64,000 nucleotides of DNA, taken from NCBI RefSeq assembly GCF_009834365.1, contig NZ_CP041348.1, positions 2,579,001 through 2,643,000 of the forward strand. The letters are read 5' to 3'. A program made the translations under genes and the position numbers. The stretch is from Komagataeibacter xylinus. Its GTDB lineage: Bacteria > Pseudomonadota > Alphaproteobacteria > Acetobacterales > Acetobacteraceae. The notes below the pieces were generated by a model that worked only from the letters and a program-made list of their open reading frames with translations, ran no database searches and was not told the DNA's origin. How positions within the stretch are numbered: position 1 is the stretch's first letter; every line of letters begins with the position of its first letter. Positions 31,867-39,079 of the stretch are shown in pieces.

Positions 31867-32775
31867 ATGGCCGACTATCGTACTGGAATTGATTTTGGCG
31901 GTACCAAGATCGAAATAACCGCCCTCGGCATGGATGGTGCCGAGCTGCTGCGTCGCCGTATTGCCAATCCTGGCAACTATCCTGCAGCCATTGAGGCCAT
32001 GTGCGACCTGATCCGGGGTGTTGATCAGGAGCTCGGGGGCACCGGCACGGTTGGAATCGGCATTCCCGGCTCCATCAGTCCCGATACGGGCGTGATCAAG
32101 AACGCCAATGCCACATGGCTCAACAACCAGCCCCTGATCGTTGACATGACGACGGCGCTGGGTCGTGCGGTGCGCATCGAGAACGATGCGAACTGCTTTG
32201 CGCTGTCCGAGGCGATTGATGGTGCGGGGGCGGGCCATCACAGCGTGTTTGGCGTGATTATCGGCACCGGCATGGGCGCTGGCATCGTGGTCGATCAGAA
32301 GCTGTTGATCGGCCATAACCACATTGCAGGCGAATGGGGGCATGTGCCGCTGCCCTGGCCGCGCATTGAGGAATTTCCCATGCCCAAATGCTTCTGCGGC
32401 AATGAAGGGTGCATGGAGCGCTTTCTCAGCGGCTCGGCGCTTGCACAGGACTGGAAAGGCCCCGGCCACCGCAGTGCCGCCAATATCGAGCAGGAGGCCG
32501 AGGCTGGCGACCTGACCGCCATCGGCGCACTCGACCGCTACATGGACCGCATGGCCCGCGCCTGCGCCATGGCCATCAACTTCATGGACCCCGACATCAT
32601 TGTGCTTGGTGGCGGCGTGTCGAACCTTGATTCGATCTATGACCGCGTGCCCCGCCTCATGCGGCGCTATGTCATCACCCCCAACTGCACCACGCCGATC
32701 GTGCGCAACAAACATGGCGACAGCTCTGGCGTGCGGGGCGCTGCATGGCTGTGGGATGATCACCACACGGCATGA
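31867..32775 (+). CDS. ROK-family sugar kinase, fructokinase-like
   Basis: This 302-residue ROK kinase has the ATP-binding start GIDFGGTKIE, the catalytic region GIGIPGSISPDTG with ENDANCFALSE, and a zinc site formed by the His in GEWGHVPLP and CFCGNEGCMERF. It should phosphorylate a hexose with ATP; fructose (Mak-type) is the best guess from the zinc site and substrate loop, with glucose or N-acetylglucosamine less likely. The ATG at 31867 precedes the conserved start; 31846 is an alternative. It is divergent from tusA and stands alone. Confidence 0.85.
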   Translation: MADYRTGIDFGGTKIEITALGMDGAELLRRRIANPGNYPAAIEAMCDLIRGVDQELGGTGTVGIGIPGSISPDTGVIKNANATWLNNQPLIVDMTTALGRAVRIENDANCFALSEAIDGAGAGHHSVFGVIIGTGMGAGIVVDQKLLIGHNHIAGEWGHVPLPWPRIEEFPMPKCFCGNEGCMERFLSGSALAQDWKGPGHRSAANIEQEAEAGDLTAIGALDRYMDRMARACAMAINFMDPDIIVLGGGVSNLDSIYDRVPRLMRRYVITPNCTTPIVRNKHGDSSGVRGAAWLWDDHHTA

Positions 32776-32798
32776 AGGCCCGGCGGGGGAGGGTGGTT

Positions 32799-33566
32799 TC
32801 AGCCTTCCCCTTCGCCATCAAGCCCACGAAAGCCGGTGGCGACTACATAAAGCTCGCTGGATTCCTTGCGGCTTGCTGGCGGCTTGGCGTGGCGCACCTG
32901 CGTGAACAGGCGTTTGAGTTCAGCGAGCATCTGTTTTTCCGACCCGCCCTGGAACACCTTGGCTACGAACGCGCCGCCGGGGGCGAGAATGCGCGTTGCG
33001 AAATCCAGCGCGAGTTCGGCAAGGCCAATGATGCGCAGGTGATCGGTCGGCGCATGGCCCGTTGTGTTGGGCGCCATGTCGGACATGACCACGTTGGCTC
33101 GGCCGCCGAGCAGCTCCGTCAGGCGGTCCGGCATGTCGGGGTCGTTGAAATCCCCTTCGATGATGGTGGCGCCCGGCACCGGATCGACCGGCAGCAGGTC
33201 GACGCCCACCACCCTGGCCGCACCCCGCTTGACTGCGACCTGCGTCCAGCCGCCAGGTGCTGCGCCAAGATCGACGATGCGCGTGCCAGGCGTGATCAGG
33301 TGAAAACGGTCATCGAGTTCGATCAGCTTGAAGGCCGCGCGTGAGCGCCAGCCCTGCTTCTGGGCGGCCTGCACGTAGGGGTCGTTGAGCTGGCGCTGCA
33401 GCCAGCGGTGCTGGGCGGTCGTGCGCCCGCGCGCTTTCTTTACGGTTACGGTCTTGGTGCGGTTGGTCTGGGCGGCCTGCCCGTCGGCCGCGCTGTCACC
33501 CGTGCCGGGGGTGAGACTGCTGGTACGGGCCTTGCCCGGAATGCGGGTAGTGGAACGCTGCTTCAT
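32799..33566 (-). CDS. rlmE: 23S rRNA U2552 2'-O-ribose methyltransferase
   Basis: RlmE (FtsJ/RrmJ) methylates U2552 in the ribosomal A loop, a late step in large-subunit assembly. The SAM-binding loop VDLGAAPGGW is at 98-107. The catalytic tetrad is visible as Lys80, Asp163 (MSDMAPN), Lys203 (FVAKVFQ) and Glu238 (SSELYVV), with spacings close to the E. coli enzyme. The 255-residue protein has a basic, disordered leader of about 45 residues. It begins 12 bases after the ppx/gppA stop. Confidence 0.94.
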   Translation of the reverse strand: MKQRSTTRIPGKARTSSLTPGTGDSAADGQAAQTNRTKTVTVKKARGRTTAQHRWLQRQLNDPYVQAAQKQGWRSRAAFKLIELDDRFHLITPGTRIVDLGAAPGGWTQVAVKRGAARVVGVDLLPVDPVPGATIIEGDFNDPDMPDRLTELLGGRANVVMSDMAPNTTGHAPTDHLRIIGLAELALDFATRILAPGGAFVAKVFQGGSEKQMLAELKRLFTQVRHAKPPASRKESSELYVVATGFRGLDGEGEG

Positions 33567-33578
33567 GGCGGGACGCGG

Positions 33579-34709
33579 TCAGGGACTGACCTGGTGCTCC
33601 AAACGATTGTACAGGGAAAAGGAAGGCGGCGCGGTGGCTGGGGCCGCCTGTCGCCTGCGGTCGCCAATCATGCGTAAAAGCAGGCCGTCGCGCAATCCCC
33701 GGTCGGCCACGGTCACTTCCGGCATGGGCCATGTGGTGACGATGGCCTCGAATATGGCGCAGCCCGGCAGGATGTAGCGCGCGCGCTCCGCCCCGATGAT
33801 GGGGTTGCGCACCAGCCCCTCGAGCCCGCCCGTGCGCAGGGTGTCGATCATGCTCAGGGCGCGGGGCACGGACAGGGCGGAGCCATCAATGCTGGCCCGG
33901 TCGTAACGGTCCTGGCCCAGGGCAAGGCTGGCCAGCGTGGTCACGGTGCCGCTGGTGCCCAGCAGCATGACATTCTGGCGCGCGATTTCACGCGCAATGC
34001 AGTGCACGTCATCAAAGCCGCGCAGCACGTCACTGATTTCGGATACGACGCCGTGATAGCCCCGATCGGTAAAGATATCGGCGCCATGGCGCTCGGCCAG
34101 GGTCATGATGCCCACCGGCAGGCTGACATAGCCCGAAAGGTCATGCCGCCGGGCCTCGCGGTCAATGCGCGCCCAGGCGATCTCGGTCGAGCCACCGCCA
34201 ATATCGAACAATAGTCCGCGGCTGGTGCCCGGCTGGCCGCCCTGCAGCAGCGAGGTGCAGGCCGCGAGTGCGAGTTCAGCTTCCTCCCGCGCGGAAATGA
34301 CGGATATGTCGAGCCCGGTCTCGTGCAGTACTCGGCCGATGAATTCCATGCCATTGGCCGCCCGCCTGCAGGCCTCGGTGGCGATGGCGCGGTGGCCGTG
34401 CAGGTCATACAGCCCCATGCGTGCCACGCAGGCCCGAAGGGCGGCGAGGGTACGCTCCATGGCGGCATCGGCGAGTTGGCCGGAATGGTGCAGCCCTTCA
34501 CCAAGGCGCACGGCGCGGCTGAAGCTGTCGATCACGCGCAGGCCGTGTTCGCCCGCGCGGGCAACGAGCAGGCGGCAGTTATGGGTGCCAAGGTCAATGG
34601 CGGCATAAAGCGGCGCGCGCATGGAGCGGCGGTGCATGGCGGGCGGGAAAGGGGCAATCCCTGCCTGCGGGCGTATCTGTGCACTGTGCGGCTGCTGGAC
34701 CATGTTCAT
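33579..34709 (-). CDS. Ppx/GppA-family phosphatase
   Basis: This 376-residue actin-like phosphatase has the nucleotide-binding AIDLGTHNCRLLV (38-50) and the second phosphate loop DIGGGSTEIAW. The family includes exopolyphosphatases and the guanosine pentaphosphate phosphatase, which shape polyphosphate and (p)ppGpp levels. It is shorter than the 500-residue E. coli enzymes and has only the core domain, as in many alphaproteobacteria. Several starts are possible (34709, 34637, 34622); the last two lie just before the conserved region. rlmE follows in an operon. Confidence 0.9.
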   Translation of the reverse strand: MNMVQQPHSAQIRPQAGIAPFPPAMHRRSMRAPLYAAIDLGTHNCRLLVARAGEHGLRVIDSFSRAVRLGEGLHHSGQLADAAMERTLAALRACVARMGLYDLHGHRAIATEACRRAANGMEFIGRVLHETGLDISVISAREEAELALAACTSLLQGGQPGTSRGLLFDIGGGSTEIAWARIDREARRHDLSGYVSLPVGIMTLAERHGADIFTDRGYHGVVSEISDVLRGFDDVHCIAREIARQNVMLLGTSGTVTTLASLALGQDRYDRASIDGSALSVPRALSMIDTLRTGGLEGLVRNPIIGAERARYILPGCAIFEAIVTTWPMPEVTVADRGLRDGLLLRMIGDRRRQAAPATAPPSFSLYNRLEHQVSP

Positions 34710-34810
34710 CCCAAACCCGTTTTACGGCCAAGGTATTACCTATTGTGTTAAGTGTTCTGCGCAAAACGCAAGACAAAAGAGAAAAGTTTATAAAAATGTG
34801 CGGCAGGGGG

Positions 34811-34839
34811 TTGCACGCCCCAAAGCAGGCGGGTATATG
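34811..34839 (+). promoter_or_regulatory. Sigma70-like promoter for tRNA-Gln
   Basis: TTGCAC (34811-34816) and TATATG (34834-34839) are separated by exactly 17 bases and lie about 40 bases before the tRNA. A tRNA gene with a hairpin terminator behind it should be a single-gene unit, which this promoter fits. Confidence 0.55.
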
Positions 34840-34877
34840 CCTGATCACCGCAGCGCATCGCGCCGCTCTCTCCTTGC

Positions 34878-34951
34878 TGGGGGATAGTTTAGCGGTAGAA
34901 CTACCGGCTCTGACCCGGTCAGCCCTGGTTCGAATCCAGGTCCCCCAGCCA
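34878..34951 (+). tRNA. tRNA-Gln, anticodon CTG
   Basis: The 74-base sequence folds into a full cloverleaf. The acceptor TGGGGGA pairs with TCCCCCA. The D arm is GTTT/GAAC with one wobble. The anticodon stem ACCGG/CCGGT holds the loop CTCTGAC with anticodon CTG at 34910-34912. The T arm is CCTGG/CCAGG with loop TTCGAAT. The CCA end is encoded. It reads CAG codons. Confidence 0.97.
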
Positions 34952-34979
34952 AACTTCCCTTTAAAACTGGCCGTTATTC

Positions 34980-35009
34980 ACAGTCTGCTTCAGGCAGGGC
35001 TGTTTTTTT
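34980..35009 (+). terminator. Terminator after tRNA-Gln
   Basis: ACAG-CTGC pairs with GCAG-CTGT around a 5-base loop with a small internal bulge, and seven T follow (35003-35009). It lies 29 bases after the tRNA. Confidence 0.8.
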
Positions 35010-35018
35010 GTGTTTGCG

Positions 35019-36122
35019 CTACCGTTCCACCCATCGGCTGAGCACGCGGGCAAGCAGCGGGCCGGTAAACAGCACGAGCACGAAGCGCACAGTCTGCATG
35101 GCCATGACAAACGGCACGTCAACGCCCGGCGTGGTGGCCGCGATGATGGCCACCGTATCCTCGCCCCCCGGGCTGGTCGCCAGATAGGCGGTCAGCAGCG
35201 AGACATGCCTGAAACGGACCAGCGCGAGCGCCATGACCCCGCAGCCTGCAATCATCAGCGCGATGGCCATCAGGATGTAAGGAAACGCGCGGGCGGCATA
35301 ATGCAGCGTGGTGCGCGTAAAGCGCAGGCCGATGCCCCAGCCCAGCACCGCGTAACCGGCAGCGAGAAACCATGGTGGCAGGTCGATCGAGAGCAGCCCC
35401 GCATCCTGCAGCCCGGTTGCAAGAATAAGCGGCAGCATGAGCGCACCGGCTGACAGCCGTAATATATGAGCCAGGCAGACACCGGCCACGATGACGCCAA
35501 TCGTCACGCCAAAGGCTGGCGCGGATGCAGGCATGGCCCAGAACGCATCTGCGCCGTCAGCCGTGACCGGGGTCGTGCTGCGCGCCATGGTGGTCGCCGC
35601 TATGGCAACGGCGGCGGCGCGGAAATACTGCATGAAGGCGACAAGCCGCATATCCGCGCCATAAGCCTGCGACATCAACGTCATGACCGTGGCGGCACCC
35701 GGCGAGGCACCCCACAGGGCCGTGCTGCCGGGCAGAACCTTCCATCGTGCCAGACAGAAGCCGATCAGGGTGCACAGCACGATCACGCACATGACCCCGC
35801 CCAGAAAAAGCGGCCCTTCGCCCATGACCTTGGCAAAGATGCTGAGCTGCAGGCTGCGCGCGATCATGCATCCTACAATGCCCTGCGCCAGCAGAAAGGC
35901 GCAGCCGGGAATGGGGAGGTGAACCTCATTGACCGCCAGCACGACGGCGGCAAACATCGGCCCGATCAGGATGGCAGCGGGCAGGTGCAGGGCATGTAGC
36001 GGCACGGTAAAGGCAACCGACAGGGCAAGCAGGCAGCACCATTTTACGTATATATTGTCATTACGGAACGAAAGCCGCGTGCTGGCAGCATTCGGGGCAG
36101 GGGAAAGCGTTGGGTCTGGCAT
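35019..36122 (-). CDS. AbrB-type integral membrane protein (COG3180)
   Basis: This 367-residue protein is mostly hydrophobic, with about ten membrane segments in two similar halves, each with a Gly/Ala-rich helix such as LWGASPGAATVMTLMSQAYG. This is the pattern of the AbrB/ammonia-monooxygenase-like membrane family, named misleadingly: it is neither the AbrB DNA-binding regulator nor a monooxygenase. Transport is the likely role, but the substrate is unknown. I took ATG 36122 as start; an ATG at 36161 gives a slightly longer, non-conserved leader. Confidence 0.82.
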   Translation of the reverse strand: MPDPTLSPAPNAASTRLSFRNDNIYVKWCCLLALSVAFTVPLHALHLPAAILIGPMFAAVVLAVNEVHLPIPGCAFLLAQGIVGCMIARSLQLSIFAKVMGEGPLFLGGVMCVIVLCTLIGFCLARWKVLPGSTALWGASPGAATVMTLMSQAYGADMRLVAFMQYFRAAAVAIAATTMARSTTPVTADGADAFWAMPASAPAFGVTIGVIVAGVCLAHILRLSAGALMLPLILATGLQDAGLLSIDLPPWFLAAGYAVLGWGIGLRFTRTTLHYAARAFPYILMAIALMIAGCGVMALALVRFRHVSLLTAYLATSPGGEDTVAIIAATTPGVDVPFVMAMQTVRFVLVLFTGPLLARVLSRWVER

Positions 36123-36301
36123 GAAAATTCCCGATCGGACGCAGGCGGGCATCAATGCCACGTTCCATCCCGTCCGGATACGGTTTTGCGGTGCTGTGGG
36201 CGCGAATGGCTGATCATGCCACAGGGAATGGCTTCATGAGCCGATGCATGCTTCGTGGAGCCGGGCGGCGTGGTCGTGCCGCCCGGACCTTCAGGCGCCG
36301 T

Positions 36302-37030
36302 TCAGGCCGTGATGCCGCCATCTGTTGTCAGCGCCGAGCCGGTAATGAAGCTGGCCTGCGGGCTGGCAAGGAACGAGACCACGGTGGCGATGTCGCTCAC
36401 CTGCCCGTATTCCTTGTGGCACATGAAGCTGCGCAGCAGGTCGGCGGCAGGCCCGGTGGCAGGGTTCATGTCGGTATCGATCGGGCCGGGCTGGACCACG
36501 TTGATGGTGATGCCGCGCGGTCCGAGATCGCGCGCCGCACCCCGGGCAAACCCGTTCAGCGCCGCCTTGGAGGCCGAATAGAGCGAAATGCCGGGGAAGG
36601 GAGAGCGATCGGCAAAGGCCGAGCCGATCAGGATGATGCGGCCGCCCTTGCTCATGTGGCGCGAGGCCTCGATGGCCTCGATCATGACAGCGCGCACGTT
36701 CAGGCCCAGCACGGCATCGACCTGAGCGTCGGTCATCTCGCTCACGTCGCCATGGGGGTAGACGCCAGCGTTGCACACCAGTGCATCGATGCGGCCGAGA
36801 TCACGCACCACCTGCTGGATTGCGGCACGGTTGCCATTGCCTTCGCCATCGCAGCAGATGGCCATGGCGCGGCGGCCCATGGCGCGGATTTCGGCCACGG
36901 TTTCCTCGGCGGCCTTCTCGTTGCGGGCGTAGGAGATGGCAATGTCATACCCGTCCTTTGCCAGTGCCCTGGCAATGCCCGCGCCAATGCCGCGGCTGCC
37001 GCCGGTTACGTAGGCTACGCGTTGGGTCAT
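36302..37030 (-). CDS. Short-chain dehydrogenase/reductase
   Basis: This 242-residue classical SDR has the NAD(P)-binding TGGSRGIG (9-16), NAG (87-89), and the catalytic Ser137, Tyr151 and Lys155 (YSASK). The Ser-Arg after the glycine motif and Arg in the next strand favour NADPH. It most resembles 3-oxoacyl reductases and sugar or alcohol dehydrogenases; the substrate cannot be told. ATG 37030 follows a strong GGGAGG; an upstream in-frame extension is spurious. It is divergent from rpmI. Confidence 0.9.
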   Translation of the reverse strand: MTQRVAYVTGGSRGIGAGIARALAKDGYDIAISYARNEKAAEETVAEIRAMGRRAMAICCDGEGNGNRAAIQQVVRDLGRIDALVCNAGVYPHGDVSEMTDAQVDAVLGLNVRAVMIEAIEASRHMSKGGRIILIGSAFADRSPFPGISLYSASKAALNGFARGAARDLGPRGITINVVQPGPIDTDMNPATGPAADLLRSFMCHKEYGQVSDIATVVSFLASPQASFITGSALTTDGGITA

Positions 37031-37118
37031 TTTGTTTTTCCTCCCGGTTATTATGGTGCTTTTTCCTCCTACAGCATGGGGCGGGCAGGGGAAAGCACGG
37101 CGCGGGCCATCAAGGGGG

Positions 37119-37147
37119 TTGATCGGGCCTGTCAGGTTGTCTATAGC
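37119..37147 (+). promoter_or_regulatory. Sigma70-like promoter for rpmI-rplT
   Basis: TTGATC (37119-37124) and TATAGC (37142-37147) are exactly 17 bases apart and about 100 bases before rpmI. No infC lies upstream, so this region should hold the promoter of the ribosomal-protein pair. The remaining leader has no obvious L20-type structure that I can confirm by eye. Confidence 0.55.
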
Positions 37148-37249
37148 CTGCCTGTTCGCGCGTCCGGGCCTGTAGGGCATGCCCGGCCGCAATGGCGTCA
37201 TTGCCTGTAACAGGGCAGGGCGCAGCCTTTAACCTTTAAGGAGAAGCAA

Positions 37250-37453
37250 ATGCCCAAGATGAAGACCAAGTCATCGGTCAAGAAGCGGTTCAAGATCACC
37301 GCCACCGGCAAGGTGCTGGCAGGACCCGGCAACAAGCGCCACGGCCTGATCAACCGCTCGCAGAAGATGAAGCGCACGAACCGTGGTTCGCAGGTGCTGA
37401 CGGAAATGGATGGCCGCACTGTAAAGCAGTGGGCCCCCTACGGCCTGGCATAA
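37250..37453 (+). CDS. rpmI: 50S ribosomal protein L35
   Basis: The 67-residue basic protein has the L35 pattern [20 protein letters not shown] and [10 protein letters not shown]. It binds 23S rRNA in the large subunit. The ATG follows AAGGAG. rplT starts 14 bases after the stop. The usual infC gene in front is missing, so the pair appears to be transcribed alone. Confidence 0.98.
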   Translation: MPKMKTKSSVKKRFKITATGKVLAGPGNKRHGLINRSQKMKRTNRGSQVLTEMDGRTVKQWAPYGLA

Positions 37454-37467
37454 GGAGCACCTGAGAT

Positions 37468-37824
37468 ATGGCACGTGTAAAACGCGGCGTAACGACGCTC
37501 GCCCGTCACAAGAAGGTTCTGGCAGCTTCCAAGGGCTTCCGGGGTCGTTCCTCCACCAATTACCGCATCGCGCTGGAACGTCTGGAAAAGTCACTCCAGT
37601 ATGCCTACCGCGATCGCCGCAACAAGAAGCGTGAGTTCCGCGCTCTGTGGATCCAGCGTATCAACGCTGCGGTGCGCGAGCATGGTCTGACCTACAGCCG
37701 CTTCATCAACGGCCTGGACAAGGCTGGCATCGAGATCGACCGCAAGGTTCTCGCCGCCATCGCCTATGACGACGCGGCAACCTTTGCCGAGATCGTGAAG
37801 AAGGCGCAGGCCGCTCTGGCCTGA
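37468..37824 (+). CDS. rplT: 50S ribosomal protein L20
   Basis: L20 is a 118-residue rRNA-binding protein needed early in large-subunit assembly. The conserved start MARVKRGV, the [11 protein letters not shown] segment and [11 protein letters not shown] end match the family. It is the second gene of rpmI-rplT and is followed by a strong hairpin terminator at 37860. Confidence 0.98.
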   Translation: MARVKRGVTTLARHKKVLAASKGFRGRSSTNYRIALERLEKSLQYAYRDRRNKKREFRALWIQRINAAVREHGLTYSRFINGLDKAGIEIDRKVLAAIAYDDAATFAEIVKKAQAALA

Positions 37825-37859
37825 TTCCTGTTTCCGCCCGTGTGGCGACAGGTCCACGA

Positions 37860-37894
37860 AACGGGTCGTCCGCAGGGGCGGCCCGTTTTGTTTT
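37860..37894 (+). terminator. Strong terminator after rplT
   Basis: AACGGGTCGTCC (37860-37871) pairs with GGGCGGCCCGTT (37876-37887), a 12-bp stem with two G-T pairs and the loop GCAG; TTGTTTT follows. It separates rpmI-rplT from pheS-pheT, so pheS needs its own promoter. Confidence 0.85.
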
Positions 37895-38005
37895 ATACGA
37901 TGCCCGCGCGCCCTTGTGGTTGCGGGCGCAGACACGCGCCGGGTCTGGTGGCCAGACTGATGTCCCTTGCCAGCCCGCCTGATTTGAGAGCCTGTGCGAG
38001 GTGCT

Positions 38006-39076
38006 ATGAGTGACGATCTCGAAACCCTGAGGGAACAGACAGTTCAGGCACTCGCTGCCGCGACCGACCAGCGCGCGTGGGACGCCGTGCGCGTGGGCAC
38101 GCTGGGCAAGTCGGGCACGCTGACCGCGCTGCTCAAGCAGCTTGGGCGCATGACGCCTGACGCGCGGCGCGCCCGTGGTGCCGCACTCAACCGCCTGCGT
38201 GATGACCTGACCCGTCTGATCGAGGCGCGTGGCCAGGAACTCGAGGCGGCGGCACTCAATGCCCGCCTTGCTGCCGAGCGCGTGGATGTTACGCTGCCCG
38301 GCGTGCCCGAGGCTGAGGGCCTGCTGCACCCCATCACCCGCACCATCGAGGAAATGGCCGCCATCTTCGGGTCCATGGGCTTCCAGATTGCTGAAGGCCC
38401 GGATATCGAGAGCGACTGGCACAACTTCTCGGCGCTCAACACTCCCGCCCATCACCCCGCCCGGACCGATCAGGACACGTTCTACCTGCCGCCCGAGGCC
38501 GAGGGCCAGCCCGAGCGCGTGCTGCGCACCCAGACATCGGGCGTGCAGATCCGCACCATGCTGGGCCAGGAGCCGCCCATCCGCATCATCGCCCCCGGCC
38601 GCACCTACCGCGCCGACCATGATGCCACGCATTCGCCCATGTTCCACCAGTGCGAGGGGCTGGTGATCGAGAAGGGGATCACGCTCGGCCACCTCAAGGG
38701 CTGCCTGTCGGACTTCCTGCGCGCATTCTTCCAGATGCCGGACCTGCCGGTGCGTTTCCGTGCCTCCTACTTTCCGTTCACCGAGCCATCGATGGAAATC
38801 GACATCGGCTGGTCACGCAGGACGGGCCAGATCGGCGCGGGCGATGACTGGCTGGAAGTGCTCGGCGCGGGCATGGTCCACCCCCGCGTGCTGGCCAATT
38901 GCGGGCTTGATGCGCGTGAGTGGCAGGGCTTTGCCTTTGGCATGGGCATCGAGCGGCTGACCATGCTGCGCCATGGCATCCCCGACCTGCGCTCGTTCTA
39001 TGAAAGCGATGTCCGCTGGCTGCGCCATTACGGCACCAGCCCCCTGTCTCCCGCCCTGCTGCACGAAGGTCTGTGA
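38006..39076 (+). CDS. pheS: Phenylalanine--tRNA ligase alpha subunit
   Basis: PheS carries the class II catalytic core of the alpha2-beta2 enzyme that charges tRNA-Phe. The 356-residue protein has an N-terminal coiled coil (about 1-90), the Phe-binding FRASYFPFTEPS and the motif 3 GFAFGMGIERLTMLRHGI. ATG 38006 follows GAGG; a start 12 bases upstream lacks support. A small hairpin GTCTGG/CCAGAC at 37943-37957 lies in the leader but has no T-run, so attenuation is not shown. pheT starts 3 bases after the stop. Confidence 0.97.
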   Translation: MSDDLETLREQTVQALAAATDQRAWDAVRVGTLGKSGTLTALLKQLGRMTPDARRARGAALNRLRDDLTRLIEARGQELEAAALNARLAAERVDVTLPGVPEAEGLLHPITRTIEEMAAIFGSMGFQIAEGPDIESDWHNFSALNTPAHHPARTDQDTFYLPPEAEGQPERVLRTQTSGVQIRTMLGQEPPIRIIAPGRTYRADHDATHSPMFHQCEGLVIEKGITLGHLKGCLSDFLRAFFQMPDLPVRFRASYFPFTEPSMEIDIGWSRRTGQIGAGDDWLEVLGAGMVHPRVLANCGLDAREWQGFAFGMGIERLTMLRHGIPDLRSFYESDVRWLRHYGTSPLSPALLHEGL

Positions 39077-39079
39077 TCG

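Noticed and set aside
35019..36122. AbrB-type gene considered as a transcription regulator or ammonia monooxygenase
   Set aside because: The family name is historical. About ten membrane segments in two halves show an integral membrane protein without DNA-binding or metal-site motifs.
37943..37957. Hairpin GTCTGG-TGG-CCAGAC in the pheS leader, considered as an attenuator
   Set aside because: There is no T-run after it, and I see no leader peptide rich in Phe codons.
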